The notes under the pieces: generated by a model
Seen by the model: only the letters and a program-made list of their open reading frames with translations
What the model was told of the DNA's origin: nothing
Databases searched by the model: none
Part shown: piece after piece, positions 51,398 through 59,242 of the stretch
Numbering within the stretch: position 1 is the first letter of the stretch
Layout: each line of letters opens with the position of its first letter
Origin: Sphingomonas sp. SORGH_AS_0879
GTDB lineage: Bacteria; Pseudomonadota; Alphaproteobacteria; Sphingomonadales; Sphingomonadaceae
DNA: 64,000 nt
Assembly: GCF_030819175.1 (NCBI RefSeq)
Contig: NZ_JAUTBJ010000002.1
Location: 1,064,001 to 1,128,000 of the forward strand
Direction: 5' to 3'
Made by a program: the position numbers and the translations under genes

Positions 51398-51474
51398 GGC
51401 CCCGTAGCTCAGCAGGATAGAGCATCAGATTCCTAATCTGGGGGCCACTGGTTCGAATCCAGTCGGGGTCACCA
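51398..51474 (+). tRNA. tRNA-Arg (anticodon CCT)
   Basis: Cloverleaf of 77 nt with encoded CCA. Acceptor GGCCCCG pairs with CGGGGTC (one G-U). The D arm starts with TAGCTCAGC. The anticodon loop is TTCCTAA, anticodon CCT, reading AGG. T arm CTGGTTCGAATCCAG. No integrase or duplicated 3' end is seen nearby. The 190 bp after it (51475-51664) hold no gene I can support. Confidence 0.93.
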
Positions 51475-51664
51475 CGCTCCTGAATCAATGATTTGATGGA
51501 TGGCGGTGTGATCGGCAGGGCGTCATCCTTGTCGGGGCCGGGACGACGCTGTCGGCGCATCGCGGAGATTTTCGCACGGAACAGCCGTCCAGCGCCAACT
51601 CGCCCGGCGATCGCCTTGGGCGTCCGTGCGGTTCCTTGATCGGAATGACACTCCCATAGCGATT

Positions 51665-52525
51665 TCATCCGGTGCGCCCGATCACCTCGCCCGCGCGAAT
51701 CGCCTGTCCCTCGACCAGATGGTCGGAAAGCGTCATCCCACGGGGCAGGAACAGGATGATGGTCGAGCCATGTTCGAACCAGCCCATCTCCTCGCCCTTG
51801 CCGATCCGGGCGGCACAGGGGCGGCGGCCGGGGCCGTGCTCGCGCAGGGTGCGTTCGGTATCCAGGCAATGGAGGCGGATGCTCGCGACCAGGATGGCGG
51901 CGACGGGCACGATCAGCAGGGGGCGTCCCGACACGAGCGTCCGCGCCTCGATCACTGCGCGTTCGTTGCGGCAGAAGAGCCGCTCGACCCGTTTGAGTGC
52001 GATCGGGTTCACGTTCCAGCAGTCGCCGGAGAGATAGGTCACGCCTTCCACCGCGATGTCGGTCGGCGCGTGGAAACGGTGATACATGCCCGCCGTCAGC
52101 CGCAGCGTGACGAACGATCCGTCGAAAAATCGTTCGACCAGATTTTGGTCCGGGATCAGATCGCCGAGGCGATAGGGAAAGCCCTTCACCTGATAGAGCC
52201 GGTCATCCTCGATCCGGCCATGCGCGCCGACCAGCGCGTCGCAGGGGGAGGCGATGGTGTCGGGGTCGGTGTCGAAGGCCCGTGCCCCATCGCGTAAAGG
52301 ACGAACGAAGCCGTCGCGCAACGATTTGAACCGGGTCGTCCGCGCATCGGACAGATCGACGTTCGCGAAGAATTTCCACAGCGCCAGGCTGGGTTTCGCG
52401 ACCAGCGGATGTTCGATCCGGGCGATCTTGCCGATCAGTTGCGTCGCGAACCGGCGCGGCAGGCGGTTGGTGACGAGAAAATTAATGTCTTCGTTCAGGA
52501 AGAACCGCATGATGGGTCCGCGCAT
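51665..52525 (-). CDS. psd: Phosphatidylserine decarboxylase
   Basis: 286 residues. Makes phosphatidylethanolamine from phosphatidylserine at the inner membrane; the proenzyme self-cleaves to form a pyruvoyl group. The cleavage motif is 'GWFEHGSTIILF' (GST type), with His in 'LTAGMYHRFHAPTDIAVEG' and Asp in 'DTIASPCDALVGAHGRI' for the triad. 'DLSDARTTRFKSLRDGFVRP' is typical of the long E. coli-like form. The Met at 52525 has GGAGG at ideal spacing. It is divergent from a class III aminotransferase rather than next to pssA, and PmtA is 2.5 kb away. Confidence 0.9.
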   Translation of the reverse strand: MRGPIMRFFLNEDINFLVTNRLPRRFATQLIGKIARIEHPLVAKPSLALWKFFANVDLSDARTTRFKSLRDGFVRPLRDGARAFDTDPDTIASPCDALVGAHGRIEDDRLYQVKGFPYRLGDLIPDQNLVERFFDGSFVTLRLTAGMYHRFHAPTDIAVEGVTYLSGDCWNVNPIALKRVERLFCRNERAVIEARTLVSGRPLLIVPVAAILVASIRLHCLDTERTLREHGPGRRPCAARIGKGEEMGWFEHGSTIILFLPRGMTLSDHLVEGQAIRAGEVIGRTG

Positions 52526-52563
52526 TGTCATGCCTCCGTCATGGGTACGCGGTCAAAGACCGC

Positions 52564-54243
52564 ATGAACCCGATTCTCACTGGCCTGCTGGCCGCCTCCG
52601 CCGGTGCGGTCGCCCTGACCAAAGGGCATCGCCGCCTGACCCTGTCGCGCGCCAAGCATCCGGGGCTGGGCGGCCACGTCCGCCTCGCCAAGCGGATCGC
52701 GGGGCAGATTCCATTCTATAGCTATGGCGAGGATCGCTTCTTCCGCGTCGATGACGCGCCGGACGCGGTCGCCGGGCAGCGGCGCGCGGGGTTCGAGCGG
52801 CTGGGCGGGGTGTTCGCGACGCGATTCGCGAGGACGCTGGCGCTGACCAAGGAGACGCGGTCCGGCCTGTCCGACCTGCAATTCACCGGTGCGTACCGCG
52901 TGCCGTTCCAGTTTCGCGAGAAGGTGCGGACGACACTGGCGACGGGGGCGTTTTACGAGCGGTCGGAAGGGCCGATCCTGATCGATCTGGACGGCAACCG
53001 GCTGATCGACCTGACCGGCTCCTACGGGGTCAACCTGTTCGGCAACGACTTCTACAAACGGACCATGGCGGAAGGCGCGGCGATAGTCGCCGATCTGGGT
53101 GGGGTGCTCGGGTCGTTCCACCCGGTCGTCGCCGACAATGTCCGCCGCCTGACCGAATTGTCGGGGATGGACGAGGTGTCGTTCCACATGTCGGGCACCG
53201 AGGCGGTGATGCAGGCGGTGCGCCTCGCCCGCTATCATACCCGCCGCCCGCGTCTGGTGCGCTTCGCGGGGGCCTATCATGGCTGGTGGGGCGAGGTTCA
53301 GCCGGGGATCGGCAACCCCATATCCGCCGACCGGACGCTGACCCTGGCCGATATGTCGGAGCGGACGCTGAAGGTGCTGGCGACGCGCAAGGACATCGCG
53401 TGCGTGCTGGTCAACCCGCTTCAGGCGATGCACCCCAATGGCTCGGCCCCGTCGGACGGACAGTTGGTCGATGGCGGGCGCAAGGCGGGGGCGGACCTGG
53501 CCGCCTATCGCGACTGGCTGCACAAGCTGGCCGAGACGTGCCGCGCCAACGGCATCGTCCTGATCTTCGACGAGGTTTTCATGGGCTTCCGCCTCGCAAA
53601 GGGCGGCATGCCGGAATATTTCGGGGTGAAGCCGGATCTGATCACCTATGGCAAGACGCTGGGCGGCGGGTTGCCGGTCGGTGTGCTGTGTGGCCCCGCC
53701 CATTTGATGAAGCGCTGGCGTGAGGAGCGGCCCGTGGACATCTGCTTCGCGCGCGGCACCTTCAACTCGCACCCCATGGTCATGGGGGCGATGAACGCCT
53801 TTCTCCGGCGGCTGGAGACGCCCGAGGTCGCCGCGCTGTACGAAGGACTGGACGCACGATGGAATGCCCGTGCGGCGATGTTCAACGCGCGGATGGCGGA
53901 AGCCGGGCTGGCCCTGTCGGTCGCGCATGTCCAGACGATCTGGACCATCCTCTACTCGGTCGCCTCGCCCTATAACTGGATGCTGCAATATTATCTCCGG
54001 GCGGAAGGGCTGGCGTTGAGTTGGGTCGGAACCGGGCGGCTGATCTTCAGCCTCGACATCGACGACACCCTGTTCGCCGAGATTTGCGACCGCTTCGTTG
54101 CAGCGGGACAACAGATGCGTGACGATGGCTGGTGGTGGACCTCGCCCGATGCGCCGGGTGACCTGAAGCTGGCGAACAAGGCGATCCGGCGGCGGATCTT
54201 GAAGGAGTCGCTGGCGGTAAGGTTGGGGCGGGGAGGGGTTTAA
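52564..54243 (+). CDS. Class III (PLP) aminotransferase with N-terminal extension
   Basis: 559 residues. The first about 120 residues include a hydrophobic start ('PILTGLLAASAGAVALTKG') and a non-catalytic segment. The PLP core follows: 'LIDLTGSYGVNLFGNDFY', 'SFHMSGTEAVMQAVRLARYH', 'AGAYHGWWGEVQPG', 'NGIVLIFDEVFMGFRLAKGG' and the lysine in 'DLITYGKTLGGGLPVGVLCG'. It is closest in style to glutamate-1-semialdehyde mutase-like enzymes but too long and with a changed N terminus for HemL. The divergent psd gene (38 bp between starts) suggests shared control and perhaps a lipid-related amine substrate. Confidence 0.8.
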   Translation: MNPILTGLLAASAGAVALTKGHRRLTLSRAKHPGLGGHVRLAKRIAGQIPFYSYGEDRFFRVDDAPDAVAGQRRAGFERLGGVFATRFARTLALTKETRSGLSDLQFTGAYRVPFQFREKVRTTLATGAFYERSEGPILIDLDGNRLIDLTGSYGVNLFGNDFYKRTMAEGAAIVADLGGVLGSFHPVVADNVRRLTELSGMDEVSFHMSGTEAVMQAVRLARYHTRRPRLVRFAGAYHGWWGEVQPGIGNPISADRTLTLADMSERTLKVLATRKDIACVLVNPLQAMHPNGSAPSDGQLVDGGRKAGADLAAYRDWLHKLAETCRANGIVLIFDEVFMGFRLAKGGMPEYFGVKPDLITYGKTLGGGLPVGVLCGPAHLMKRWREERPVDICFARGTFNSHPMVMGAMNAFLRRLETPEVAALYEGLDARWNARAAMFNARMAEAGLALSVAHVQTIWTILYSVASPYNWMLQYYLRAEGLALSWVGTGRLIFSLDIDDTLFAEICDRFVAAGQQMRDDGWWWTSPDAPGDLKLANKAIRRRILKESLAVRLGRGGV

Positions 54244-54264
54244 ACCCCTTCCTTCTCTTCTTAA

Positions 54265-54366
54265 GCCCCTCCCGCAGGCGGGAGGGGTTTGGGGAGGGCA
54301 GGGTGTCTCACCGAGTTCGGCGCTTGTGGCTTTCCCTCCCCCATCCCCTCCCGCCTGCGGGAGGGG
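54265..54366. repeat. CCCCTCCCGC hairpin repeats, two copies
   Basis: 54266-54287 (followed by TTT, so a likely terminator for the aminotransferase gene) and 54345-54366. Both match the copies at 33206 and 33241 except for the 2-nt centre. The 207-bp gap holds nothing else. Confidence 0.75.
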
Positions 54367-54450
54367 AGCGGCTAGGCGAGAGGTCCGGATGCAAAAGTAG
54401 CGGCGGTCCTTCTGGAACCGCCGCCCTATCCGTCAACCCGAAGCTGCGCG

Positions 54451-55074
54451 TTACGCCGCCTTCAAATCCTCGAAGTCATCGGCATCGTGATGATCCATCC
54501 GCTCGCCCTTCATCAGGCGGCGCGGGGCGCTCTTGTACATCTTGAAGTCGTTGAACGGGTCGGTGACGATCTTGGTCGCCCAGACCAGCCCGGTTTCCAG
54601 ATCGCGCTTCGCCCAAAGCTGCATGACCCGCACCACGATCGCGCTGACGCCCAGGCCCAGCCAGCCGATGCCGACATGGCGCAGATAACCCATGAAGCCT
54701 TCGGGATTTTCCAGCGTCCCGAACAGCGTCGGCTGCACGAGCAGCACGAGCGGGATCGCGCCCCATATGCCCATCAGCACATATTTGCGGGTCAGATTGT
54801 ATCCGACCTTGATCTCTTCCTTATGCTCATGCGTCGCCTTGTTCACATGGTCATAGCCCTTGGGCTCGAAGAAGAAATGGCCCGCCTGGCGGCTGGTCAT
54901 CGCCACGCCCCAAGCGAGCAGGCTGGCCACCGCCGGGTCGATGAACAGCAGCACATAGGCGGTTAGGAAGGTGCAGGCGCTGACGAAGTGCAGGCTCTGA
55001 TTGACCAGGCTGTGGTGATAATAACGGTGATCGTCCCACCGCTGTTCGGCGAGTTGCGCGCGGAAACCCGTCAT
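54451..55074 (-). CDS. Membrane protein resembling Mpo1/DUF962
   Basis: 207 residues, four hydrophobic segments ('SLHFVSACTFLTAYVLLFID', 'ASLLAWGVAMT', 'YVLMGIWGAIPLVLLVQ', 'HVGIGWLGLGVSAIVVRVM'). 'RYYHHSLVNQSLHF' and 'SRQAGHFFFEPKG' match the HH-x-N-x-LH and GH-x-FE pattern of Mpo1-like proteins, where histidines bind iron. Yeast Mpo1 is a dioxygenase that shortens 2-hydroxy fatty acids in phytosphingosine breakdown. The bacterial role is unknown. ATGA overlap with pmtA places it in a lipid operon. The assignment rests on motif spacing only. Confidence 0.5.
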   Translation of the reverse strand: MTGFRAQLAEQRWDDHRYYHHSLVNQSLHFVSACTFLTAYVLLFIDPAVASLLAWGVAMTSRQAGHFFFEPKGYDHVNKATHEHKEEIKVGYNLTRKYVLMGIWGAIPLVLLVQPTLFGTLENPEGFMGYLRHVGIGWLGLGVSAIVVRVMQLWAKRDLETGLVWATKIVTDPFNDFKMYKSAPRRLMKGERMDHHDADDFEDLKAA

Positions 55075-55736
55075 TGGACTTGTCCTTGGAGGGAGGGCTG
55101 GCGCTTGGCGAAGCGGACCAGCGAGAAATGGCCGAGCGGGGGCAGGGGGCGGCTTTCGACCAGTTCCACATCGCCGCGCGTCGCGGCCCAGTCGGTATAG
55201 CGATGGAACGGGAAGTCGGTGCGGAAGCCCAACCGGCTGGTGATCGGCATCAGCGTCTTTTCGATCCGCCCACGAAGACCGTCGCCCGCGCCGACGCGCG
55301 TGGTGATGACGATCTCGCCACCGGGGCGGCAGATGCGGGCGAATTCGTCCAGCGCGCGTTCCGGGTTGGGGACGGCGGTGATGACGTACTGCGCGACCAC
55401 CACGTCGAAGCTGTTGTCGGCGAATTGCAGCGCCTCGGCGTCGCCATATGCGATCTGTTCGACATGGGTGAGGTTGCCACGCTTCACCCGTTCGCGCGCC
55501 TTGTCCAGCATCGGCTCGGACAGGTCGACGCCGACGATGCGGTTGTCGCGCGAATATTGGGGGAGCGAAATGCCGGTGCCGACCCCGACCTCGATGATGC
55601 GCCCACCGATCCGCTCGGCGGCGACGATGGCGGCGGAGCGGCCTTGTTTGAAGACGGGGCCGAAGACCAGGTCATAGACAGGCGACCAGCGGTCATAGGC
55701 CTTGGTGACGCTGGCGGTACTCATCTGCGTTGCCAT
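55071..55736 (-). CDS. pmtA: Phosphatidylethanolamine N-methyltransferase (PmtA type)
   Basis: 221 residues. Rhodobacter-type soluble SAM methyltransferase converting phosphatidylethanolamine stepwise toward phosphatidylcholine at the inner membrane. 'SVTKAYDRWSPVYDLVFGPV' at the N terminus is characteristic; motif I is 'IIEVGVGTGISLPQYSRDNR', then 'IVGVDLSEPMLDKARERV', 'SFDVVVAQYVITAVPNPERA' and 'ARICRPGGEIVITTRVG'. The start at 55736 (MATQMS...) is preferred; 55793 and 55724 are alternatives. Operon with the Mpo1-like gene. Confidence 0.88.
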   Translation of the reverse strand: MATQMSTASVTKAYDRWSPVYDLVFGPVFKQGRSAAIVAAERIGGRIIEVGVGTGISLPQYSRDNRIVGVDLSEPMLDKARERVKRGNLTHVEQIAYGDAEALQFADNSFDVVVAQYVITAVPNPERALDEFARICRPGGEIVITTRVGAGDGLRGRIEKTLMPITSRLGFRTDFPFHRYTDWAATRGDVELVESRPLPPLGHFSLVRFAKRQPSLQGQVQ

Positions 55737-55968
55737 CGAAAGGGCATCCCGTAATGCGACGATGCCGTCCCTGTTCGCAGCAGGCGGTGACAATTTCGCG
55801 ACAAATGCGGCGCTCCCTGCGAGATTTTCGCAATAACGCCATCAATATGTCATCGAAGATGCGCCGATCTGTCGCATTGTTCGTTTATGGGATAGAGTGG
55901 CGGCTGCTGTCCTGTGTGGCGCGATAGACTCTTGATCTTTTGCCTAGTCTTTAAAAGGTGGCTTACTG

Positions 55969-56097
55969 ATGCTTGTCGATGCGACGTTTGCATCGGAAGC
56001 GCGGCTGTCGTCGCCGACAATCTATGTCGCCGCCAGCCTTCCAATCGTGACCCCTTCCGCGCGCGATTATCGCACGGTGCGTTTTGCCGATAGATAA
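55969..56097 (+). CDS. Possible 42-residue small protein
   Basis: Begins MLVDATFASEARLSSP and ends TVRFADR before TAA. AAAGGTGG lies 7 bp upstream of the ATG, a very good ribosome site. It occupies the middle of a 499-bp gap between pmtA and the exported-protein pair. No hydrophobic segment; family unknown. Codon use is less biased than large genes, so coding is uncertain. The rest of the gap (55737-55968 and 56098-56235) shows no other gene; just before 56236 there is a hairpin GGCATG/CATGCC in the leader. Confidence 0.4.
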   Translation: MLVDATFASEARLSSPTIYVAASLPIVTPSARDYRTVRFADR

Positions 56098-56235
56098 GCG
56101 AAAATTGCTAGGAATCGGCAAATTTCGCCGGATCACAAAAACGTAAACCCCTGAAATCCGGTGTTTTCACTGTGTGGCATGACTAATGCAGTAACTCACA
56201 TGCCGGGGTGATCCGGCTTCAGGGAGTTACCAACC

Positions 56236-56499
56236 ATGCTACTGACATTGCTGATCGCATCGACCTTGTCCGCCGCCGCGCCGGGCCGTGAGCCCATGGC
56301 GTCGCCGACCGTCACCCTGGACACGGTCGCCGTGACGGCGGAAGGCGGCGCGTCGCCCGCCACCGTTTCGGCTTCGACCCGCTATTGCGTCGTCGAGACG
56401 CTGACCGGTTCGCACATCCCGACCAAGATCTGCCACACGGCGGACGAATGGATCGCCCGTGAAGGCCAGGTTCCGACCGGCCGCATCGCGCGCCGCTGA
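56236..56499 (+). CDS. Small exported two-cysteine protein, copy 1
   Basis: 87 residues. Hydrophobic leader ('LLTLLIASTLSAAAPG'), then a linker and a C-terminal module 'TRYCVVETLTGSHIPTKICH' continuing TADEW. The two cysteines, 14 residues apart, may form a periplasmic disulfide. GGGAG lies upstream of the ATG. The next gene carries the same module, so this is a paralogous pair. Function unknown. Confidence 0.75.
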   Translation: MLLTLLIASTLSAAAPGREPMASPTVTLDTVAVTAEGGASPATVSASTRYCVVETLTGSHIPTKICHTADEWIAREGQVPTGRIARR

Positions 56500-56526
56500 T
56501 CCCCCCTCGAAAACCGGAGAATCCCG

Positions 56527-56781
56527 ATGATGTTCGCTCTGCTCGCCACCGCCGCCGCTCTGTCGGCTCCGTCACCGCGCGACGATGTCGCCAAGCCCGC
56601 CCCGGCGCCCGTCGAAGCCGCCGCGCTGCCGACCGCGCCCGCTGCCGCCGCCAAGCCGACCCGCTACTGCTTCCTGAACGTCCAGGAAGATCACATCATG
56701 CGCGGCAAGGTCTGCAAGACGCGCAAGCAGTGGTTGTGGAACGGCGTCGATCCGCTCGACTATATCGGCCGCAACAAGTGA
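56527..56781 (+). CDS. Small exported two-cysteine protein, copy 2
   Basis: 84 residues. Short leader ('MMFALLATAAALSAPSP'), a Pro/Ala-rich linker (about 20-46) and the module 'TRYCFLNVQEDHIMRGKVCK' continuing TRKQW. It shares TRYC, K-[IV]-C-x-T and the closing Trp with copy 1 but little else, so the duplication is old. 27 bp separate the two genes. A bidirectional hairpin follows. Confidence 0.75.
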   Translation: MMFALLATAAALSAPSPRDDVAKPAPAPVEAAALPTAPAAAAKPTRYCFLNVQEDHIMRGKVCKTRKQWLWNGVDPLDYIGRNK

Positions 56782-56793
56782 GGGGAAAGGGTG

Positions 56794-56818
56794 GGGGCCG
56801 CCCCGGTCGGGCGGCCCC
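56794..56818. terminator. Bidirectional GC hairpin between converging genes
   Basis: GGGGCCGCCC (56794-56803) and GGGCGGCCCC (56809-56818) form a perfect 10-bp stem with a 5-nt loop, in the 49-bp gap between the small exported protein and the GNAT-like gene. No T-tract. Confidence 0.55.
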
Positions 56819-56830
56819 GCCCGTCGTCCG

Positions 56831-57982
56831 TCAGCCCAGGTCGCGGGCGTAGATGTTATAGGTCTTGTTGATGTCGCTCTTGATGGTCTCGGCGATCGAG
56901 CGCATCCCCTGATTGTCGTCGAGGATCCAGCCGATCTCGCCGCGCGACGCGCCGTAACGCTGGATCGAGGCGCGGCGGATATATTCGATCATCATGAAGG
57001 CAAGCTGGCTCGCCATGCGCGACGACTGGAGTTCCTTGACCACGCCCATCAGGGGCACGCGCATCGTCCGCACCTTGGGCGCGCGCAGCCACAGCAGCAG
57101 CTTGGCCCAGCCGAAGGGGAGCAGGCTGCCCTTGAGCGGCTTGATCGCCTCGTTCAGGTCGGGGAGCGTGATCATGAACGCCACCGGCTTGCCGTCCAGC
57201 TCGGCGATGCGGATCAGGTCGTTGAATACGATCGGCTTCAGCTTGACGCCGACATCCACGATTTCGGGCGGGGTGATGGGGACATAGCCCCAATTGTCCG
57301 CCCAGCTATCGTTGAAGATGCCCAGGATGATCGCCGCTTCCTCATCGAATTTGGCCTTGTTGACTTCCCGGATGCGGATGCGGGCATTCTTTTCGCCCGA
57401 CTGGATGATCCGCTGGACGATCGGCGGAAATTCCTGCGTGATGTCCAGCTCATAGGTGAAGAGCTGCTTGATGACGCCGTAACCCGCCGCCTCGATCCAG
57501 CCCTGATATTCGGGCCGCGCATGGCCCATCATGATGGTCGGGTCCTGATTGAACCCCTGGACCAGCAGGCCGGGCTCTTCCCACACCGACTGCGACACCG
57601 GACCGATCGCGCGGGTCATGCCCTGTTCGCGCAGCCAGCCCTCAGCAGTGGACAGCAGCGCCCTGAACACGTCCTCGCTGACCGCGTCCATCAGGCCCCA
57701 GAAGCCGACGCCCGGCCCGAAGCCCTTCGACGGGTCCATCTCCAGTGCCAGCGTGTCGAGATGCGCGGAGATGCGCCCGACGACCTTGCCATTCTCCTCC
57801 GCCAGGAAAAGCTGCGCCTTGGCATGGCTGTACCAGCCATTCTTCTCCGGCGTGATCAGGCCCAGCGCCTCGCCCTTCAGCGGCGGAACCCAGTGCGGAT
57901 CGTCCGCGTACAGGCCGAAGGGAAAGTCCACGAAGGTCTTGCGATCGCCCTTGGTGACGACCGGGCGGATGGAGAGCAGCAT
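56831..57982 (-). CDS. Large GNAT-superfamily acyltransferase-like protein (YghO-like; ceramide synthase candidate)
   Basis: 383 residues, cytoplasmic. Conserved stretches include 'FVDFPFGLYADDPHWVPPLK', 'LFLAEENGKVVGRISAHLD', 'GFWGLMDAVSEDVFRALL', 'RAIGPVSQSVWEEPGLLVQG', 'PTIMMGHARPEYQGWIEAAG' and 'IFNDSWADNWGYVPITPPE'. This is the widespread YghO-like branch of the GNAT fold. From memory, the Caulobacter ceramide synthase bCerS is a GNAT-fold protein of similar size, and sphingomonads make sphingolipids, so N-acylation of a sphingoid base is possible. I cannot verify that this gene is the orthologue. It faces a lipid desaturase gene divergently. Confidence 0.7.
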   Translation of the reverse strand: MLLSIRPVVTKGDRKTFVDFPFGLYADDPHWVPPLKGEALGLITPEKNGWYSHAKAQLFLAEENGKVVGRISAHLDTLALEMDPSKGFGPGVGFWGLMDAVSEDVFRALLSTAEGWLREQGMTRAIGPVSQSVWEEPGLLVQGFNQDPTIMMGHARPEYQGWIEAAGYGVIKQLFTYELDITQEFPPIVQRIIQSGEKNARIRIREVNKAKFDEEAAIILGIFNDSWADNWGYVPITPPEIVDVGVKLKPIVFNDLIRIAELDGKPVAFMITLPDLNEAIKPLKGSLLPFGWAKLLLWLRAPKVRTMRVPLMGVVKELQSSRMASQLAFMMIEYIRRASIQRYGASRGEIGWILDDNQGMRSIAETIKSDINKTYNIYARDLG

Positions 57983-58119
57983 AGGCGGACGGTCCAGCGA
58001 TGGATATGAAAGTCGTTTCCTAACCGTCTTGGTCGATCATAGCGAGTGAGAGGATTCCGTCATTCGTCGCCGTGGGAATGCCACCGTGTCGCCATTATAT
58101 GGGGGCAAAGGATAGAGTT

Positions 58120-59214
58120 ATGGAATCGACGCTTTCTTTCGAACGCGGCCCCGGTGCCGCCGCCGTCCCACGCCAGGCGCGCCTGCCGATCGCCGACGAC
58201 AAGGCGATGCTGCGCGCCGCCGCCGAAATGACGCGCGACCTGATCGCGCCGAAACCCGGGCTCTATTGGGCGGACATGGCGGGCAGTGCGCTGGTCGGCT
58301 ATGCCGCGCTTGCCGTGGCGGTGACGGCGTCTTCGACCGGCGTGATCGTGGTGGCGTCGGTGGTCGCGGTGCTGGCGCTGTACCGTGCTCTGCTGTTCAT
58401 CCATGAGGTCAGCCATATGAAGCATTCGGCGCTGCCGGGCTTCCGGACCGGCTGGAACGCGCTGGTCGGCGTGCCGCTGCTGACGCCCGCCTTCATGTAT
58501 GATGGGGTGCATAATCTGCACCATGCCAAGACGCGCTATGGCACCGCCGACGATCCCGAATATCTGCCGCTGGCACTGATGAAGCCGTGGACGCTGCCGG
58601 TGTTCATCCTGGTATCGGCGCTGGCGCCGCTGGGGCTGCTGATCCGGTTCGCGATCCTGTCGCCTTTGTCCTGGGTGATTCCGGGGCTGCGCAAAATGGT
58701 GGTCGAGCGTTATTCGGCGCTGGCGATCAACCCGCAATTCCGCCGCCGCATGCCCGAGGGCGAGGCGCTGGTGCGGTTCAACCGGACCGACGCGGCGGCG
58801 TCGATCTGGGCGATCGCGCTGGTGGCGATGGTCGCGACGGGGATCATCTCGCTGCGTGGCTTCGGTATCGGTTTCGCGATCGGCTCGGCGGTTGCGGTGC
58901 TCAATCAGGTCCGCACGCTGGTCGCGCATCTCTGGGAGAATGAGGGCGAGCAGATGACGGTGACCGCCCAGTATCTGGATTCGGTCAACGTGCCGCCGCC
59001 CGCGCTGTTGCCGGGCCTGTGGGCGCCGGTCGGTCTGCGTTACCATGCATTGCACCACCTGCTGCCGTCGCTGCCCTATCATTCGCTGGGCGAGGCGCAT
59101 CGGCGGATCAGCGCGGCGCTGGAACCGGATTCGCCCTATCACAAGGCGAGCTACAAGGGGCTACCGGGGCTGGTGGCGAAGATCGGTCTGAGCACGATCC
59201 GTCGGGGGAAATAA
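58120..59214 (+). CDS. Fatty-acid desaturase family membrane protein
   Basis: 364 residues with about five hydrophobic helices. Three histidine boxes bind the di-iron centre: 'FIHEVSHMKH', 'VHNLHHAKTRYG' and 'RYHALHHLLPSLPYHSLGEA'. The enzyme would introduce a double bond or hydroxyl into an acyl or sphingoid chain using O2 in the inner membrane. The ATG at 58120 follows AAGGA by 7 bp. It is divergent from the GNAT gene (137 bp between starts). Substrate unknown; fatty acyl, sphingoid or carotenoid-like chains are all possible for the family. Confidence 0.85.
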   Translation: MESTLSFERGPGAAAVPRQARLPIADDKAMLRAAAEMTRDLIAPKPGLYWADMAGSALVGYAALAVAVTASSTGVIVVASVVAVLALYRALLFIHEVSHMKHSALPGFRTGWNALVGVPLLTPAFMYDGVHNLHHAKTRYGTADDPEYLPLALMKPWTLPVFILVSALAPLGLLIRFAILSPLSWVIPGLRKMVVERYSALAINPQFRRRMPEGEALVRFNRTDAAASIWAIALVAMVATGIISLRGFGIGFAIGSAVAVLNQVRTLVAHLWENEGEQMTVTAQYLDSVNVPPPALLPGLWAPVGLRYHALHHLLPSLPYHSLGEAHRRISAALEPDSPYHKASYKGLPGLVAKIGLSTIRRGK

Positions 59215-59242
59215 GGTTTCGGTGCTGGGCGAAGGAGGGCGT

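Noticed and set aside
51398..51664. tRNA-Arg as a possible island attachment site
   Set aside because: No integrase, no repeated tRNA 3' end and ordinary composition downstream; psd follows at once.
51381..51869. Minus-strand frame of 162 codons across the tRNA gene
   Set aside because: Its C-terminal part 'DWIRTSGPQIRNLMLYPAEL' is the antisense translation of the tRNA-Arg gene, a known false protein, and the rest antisenses the end of psd.
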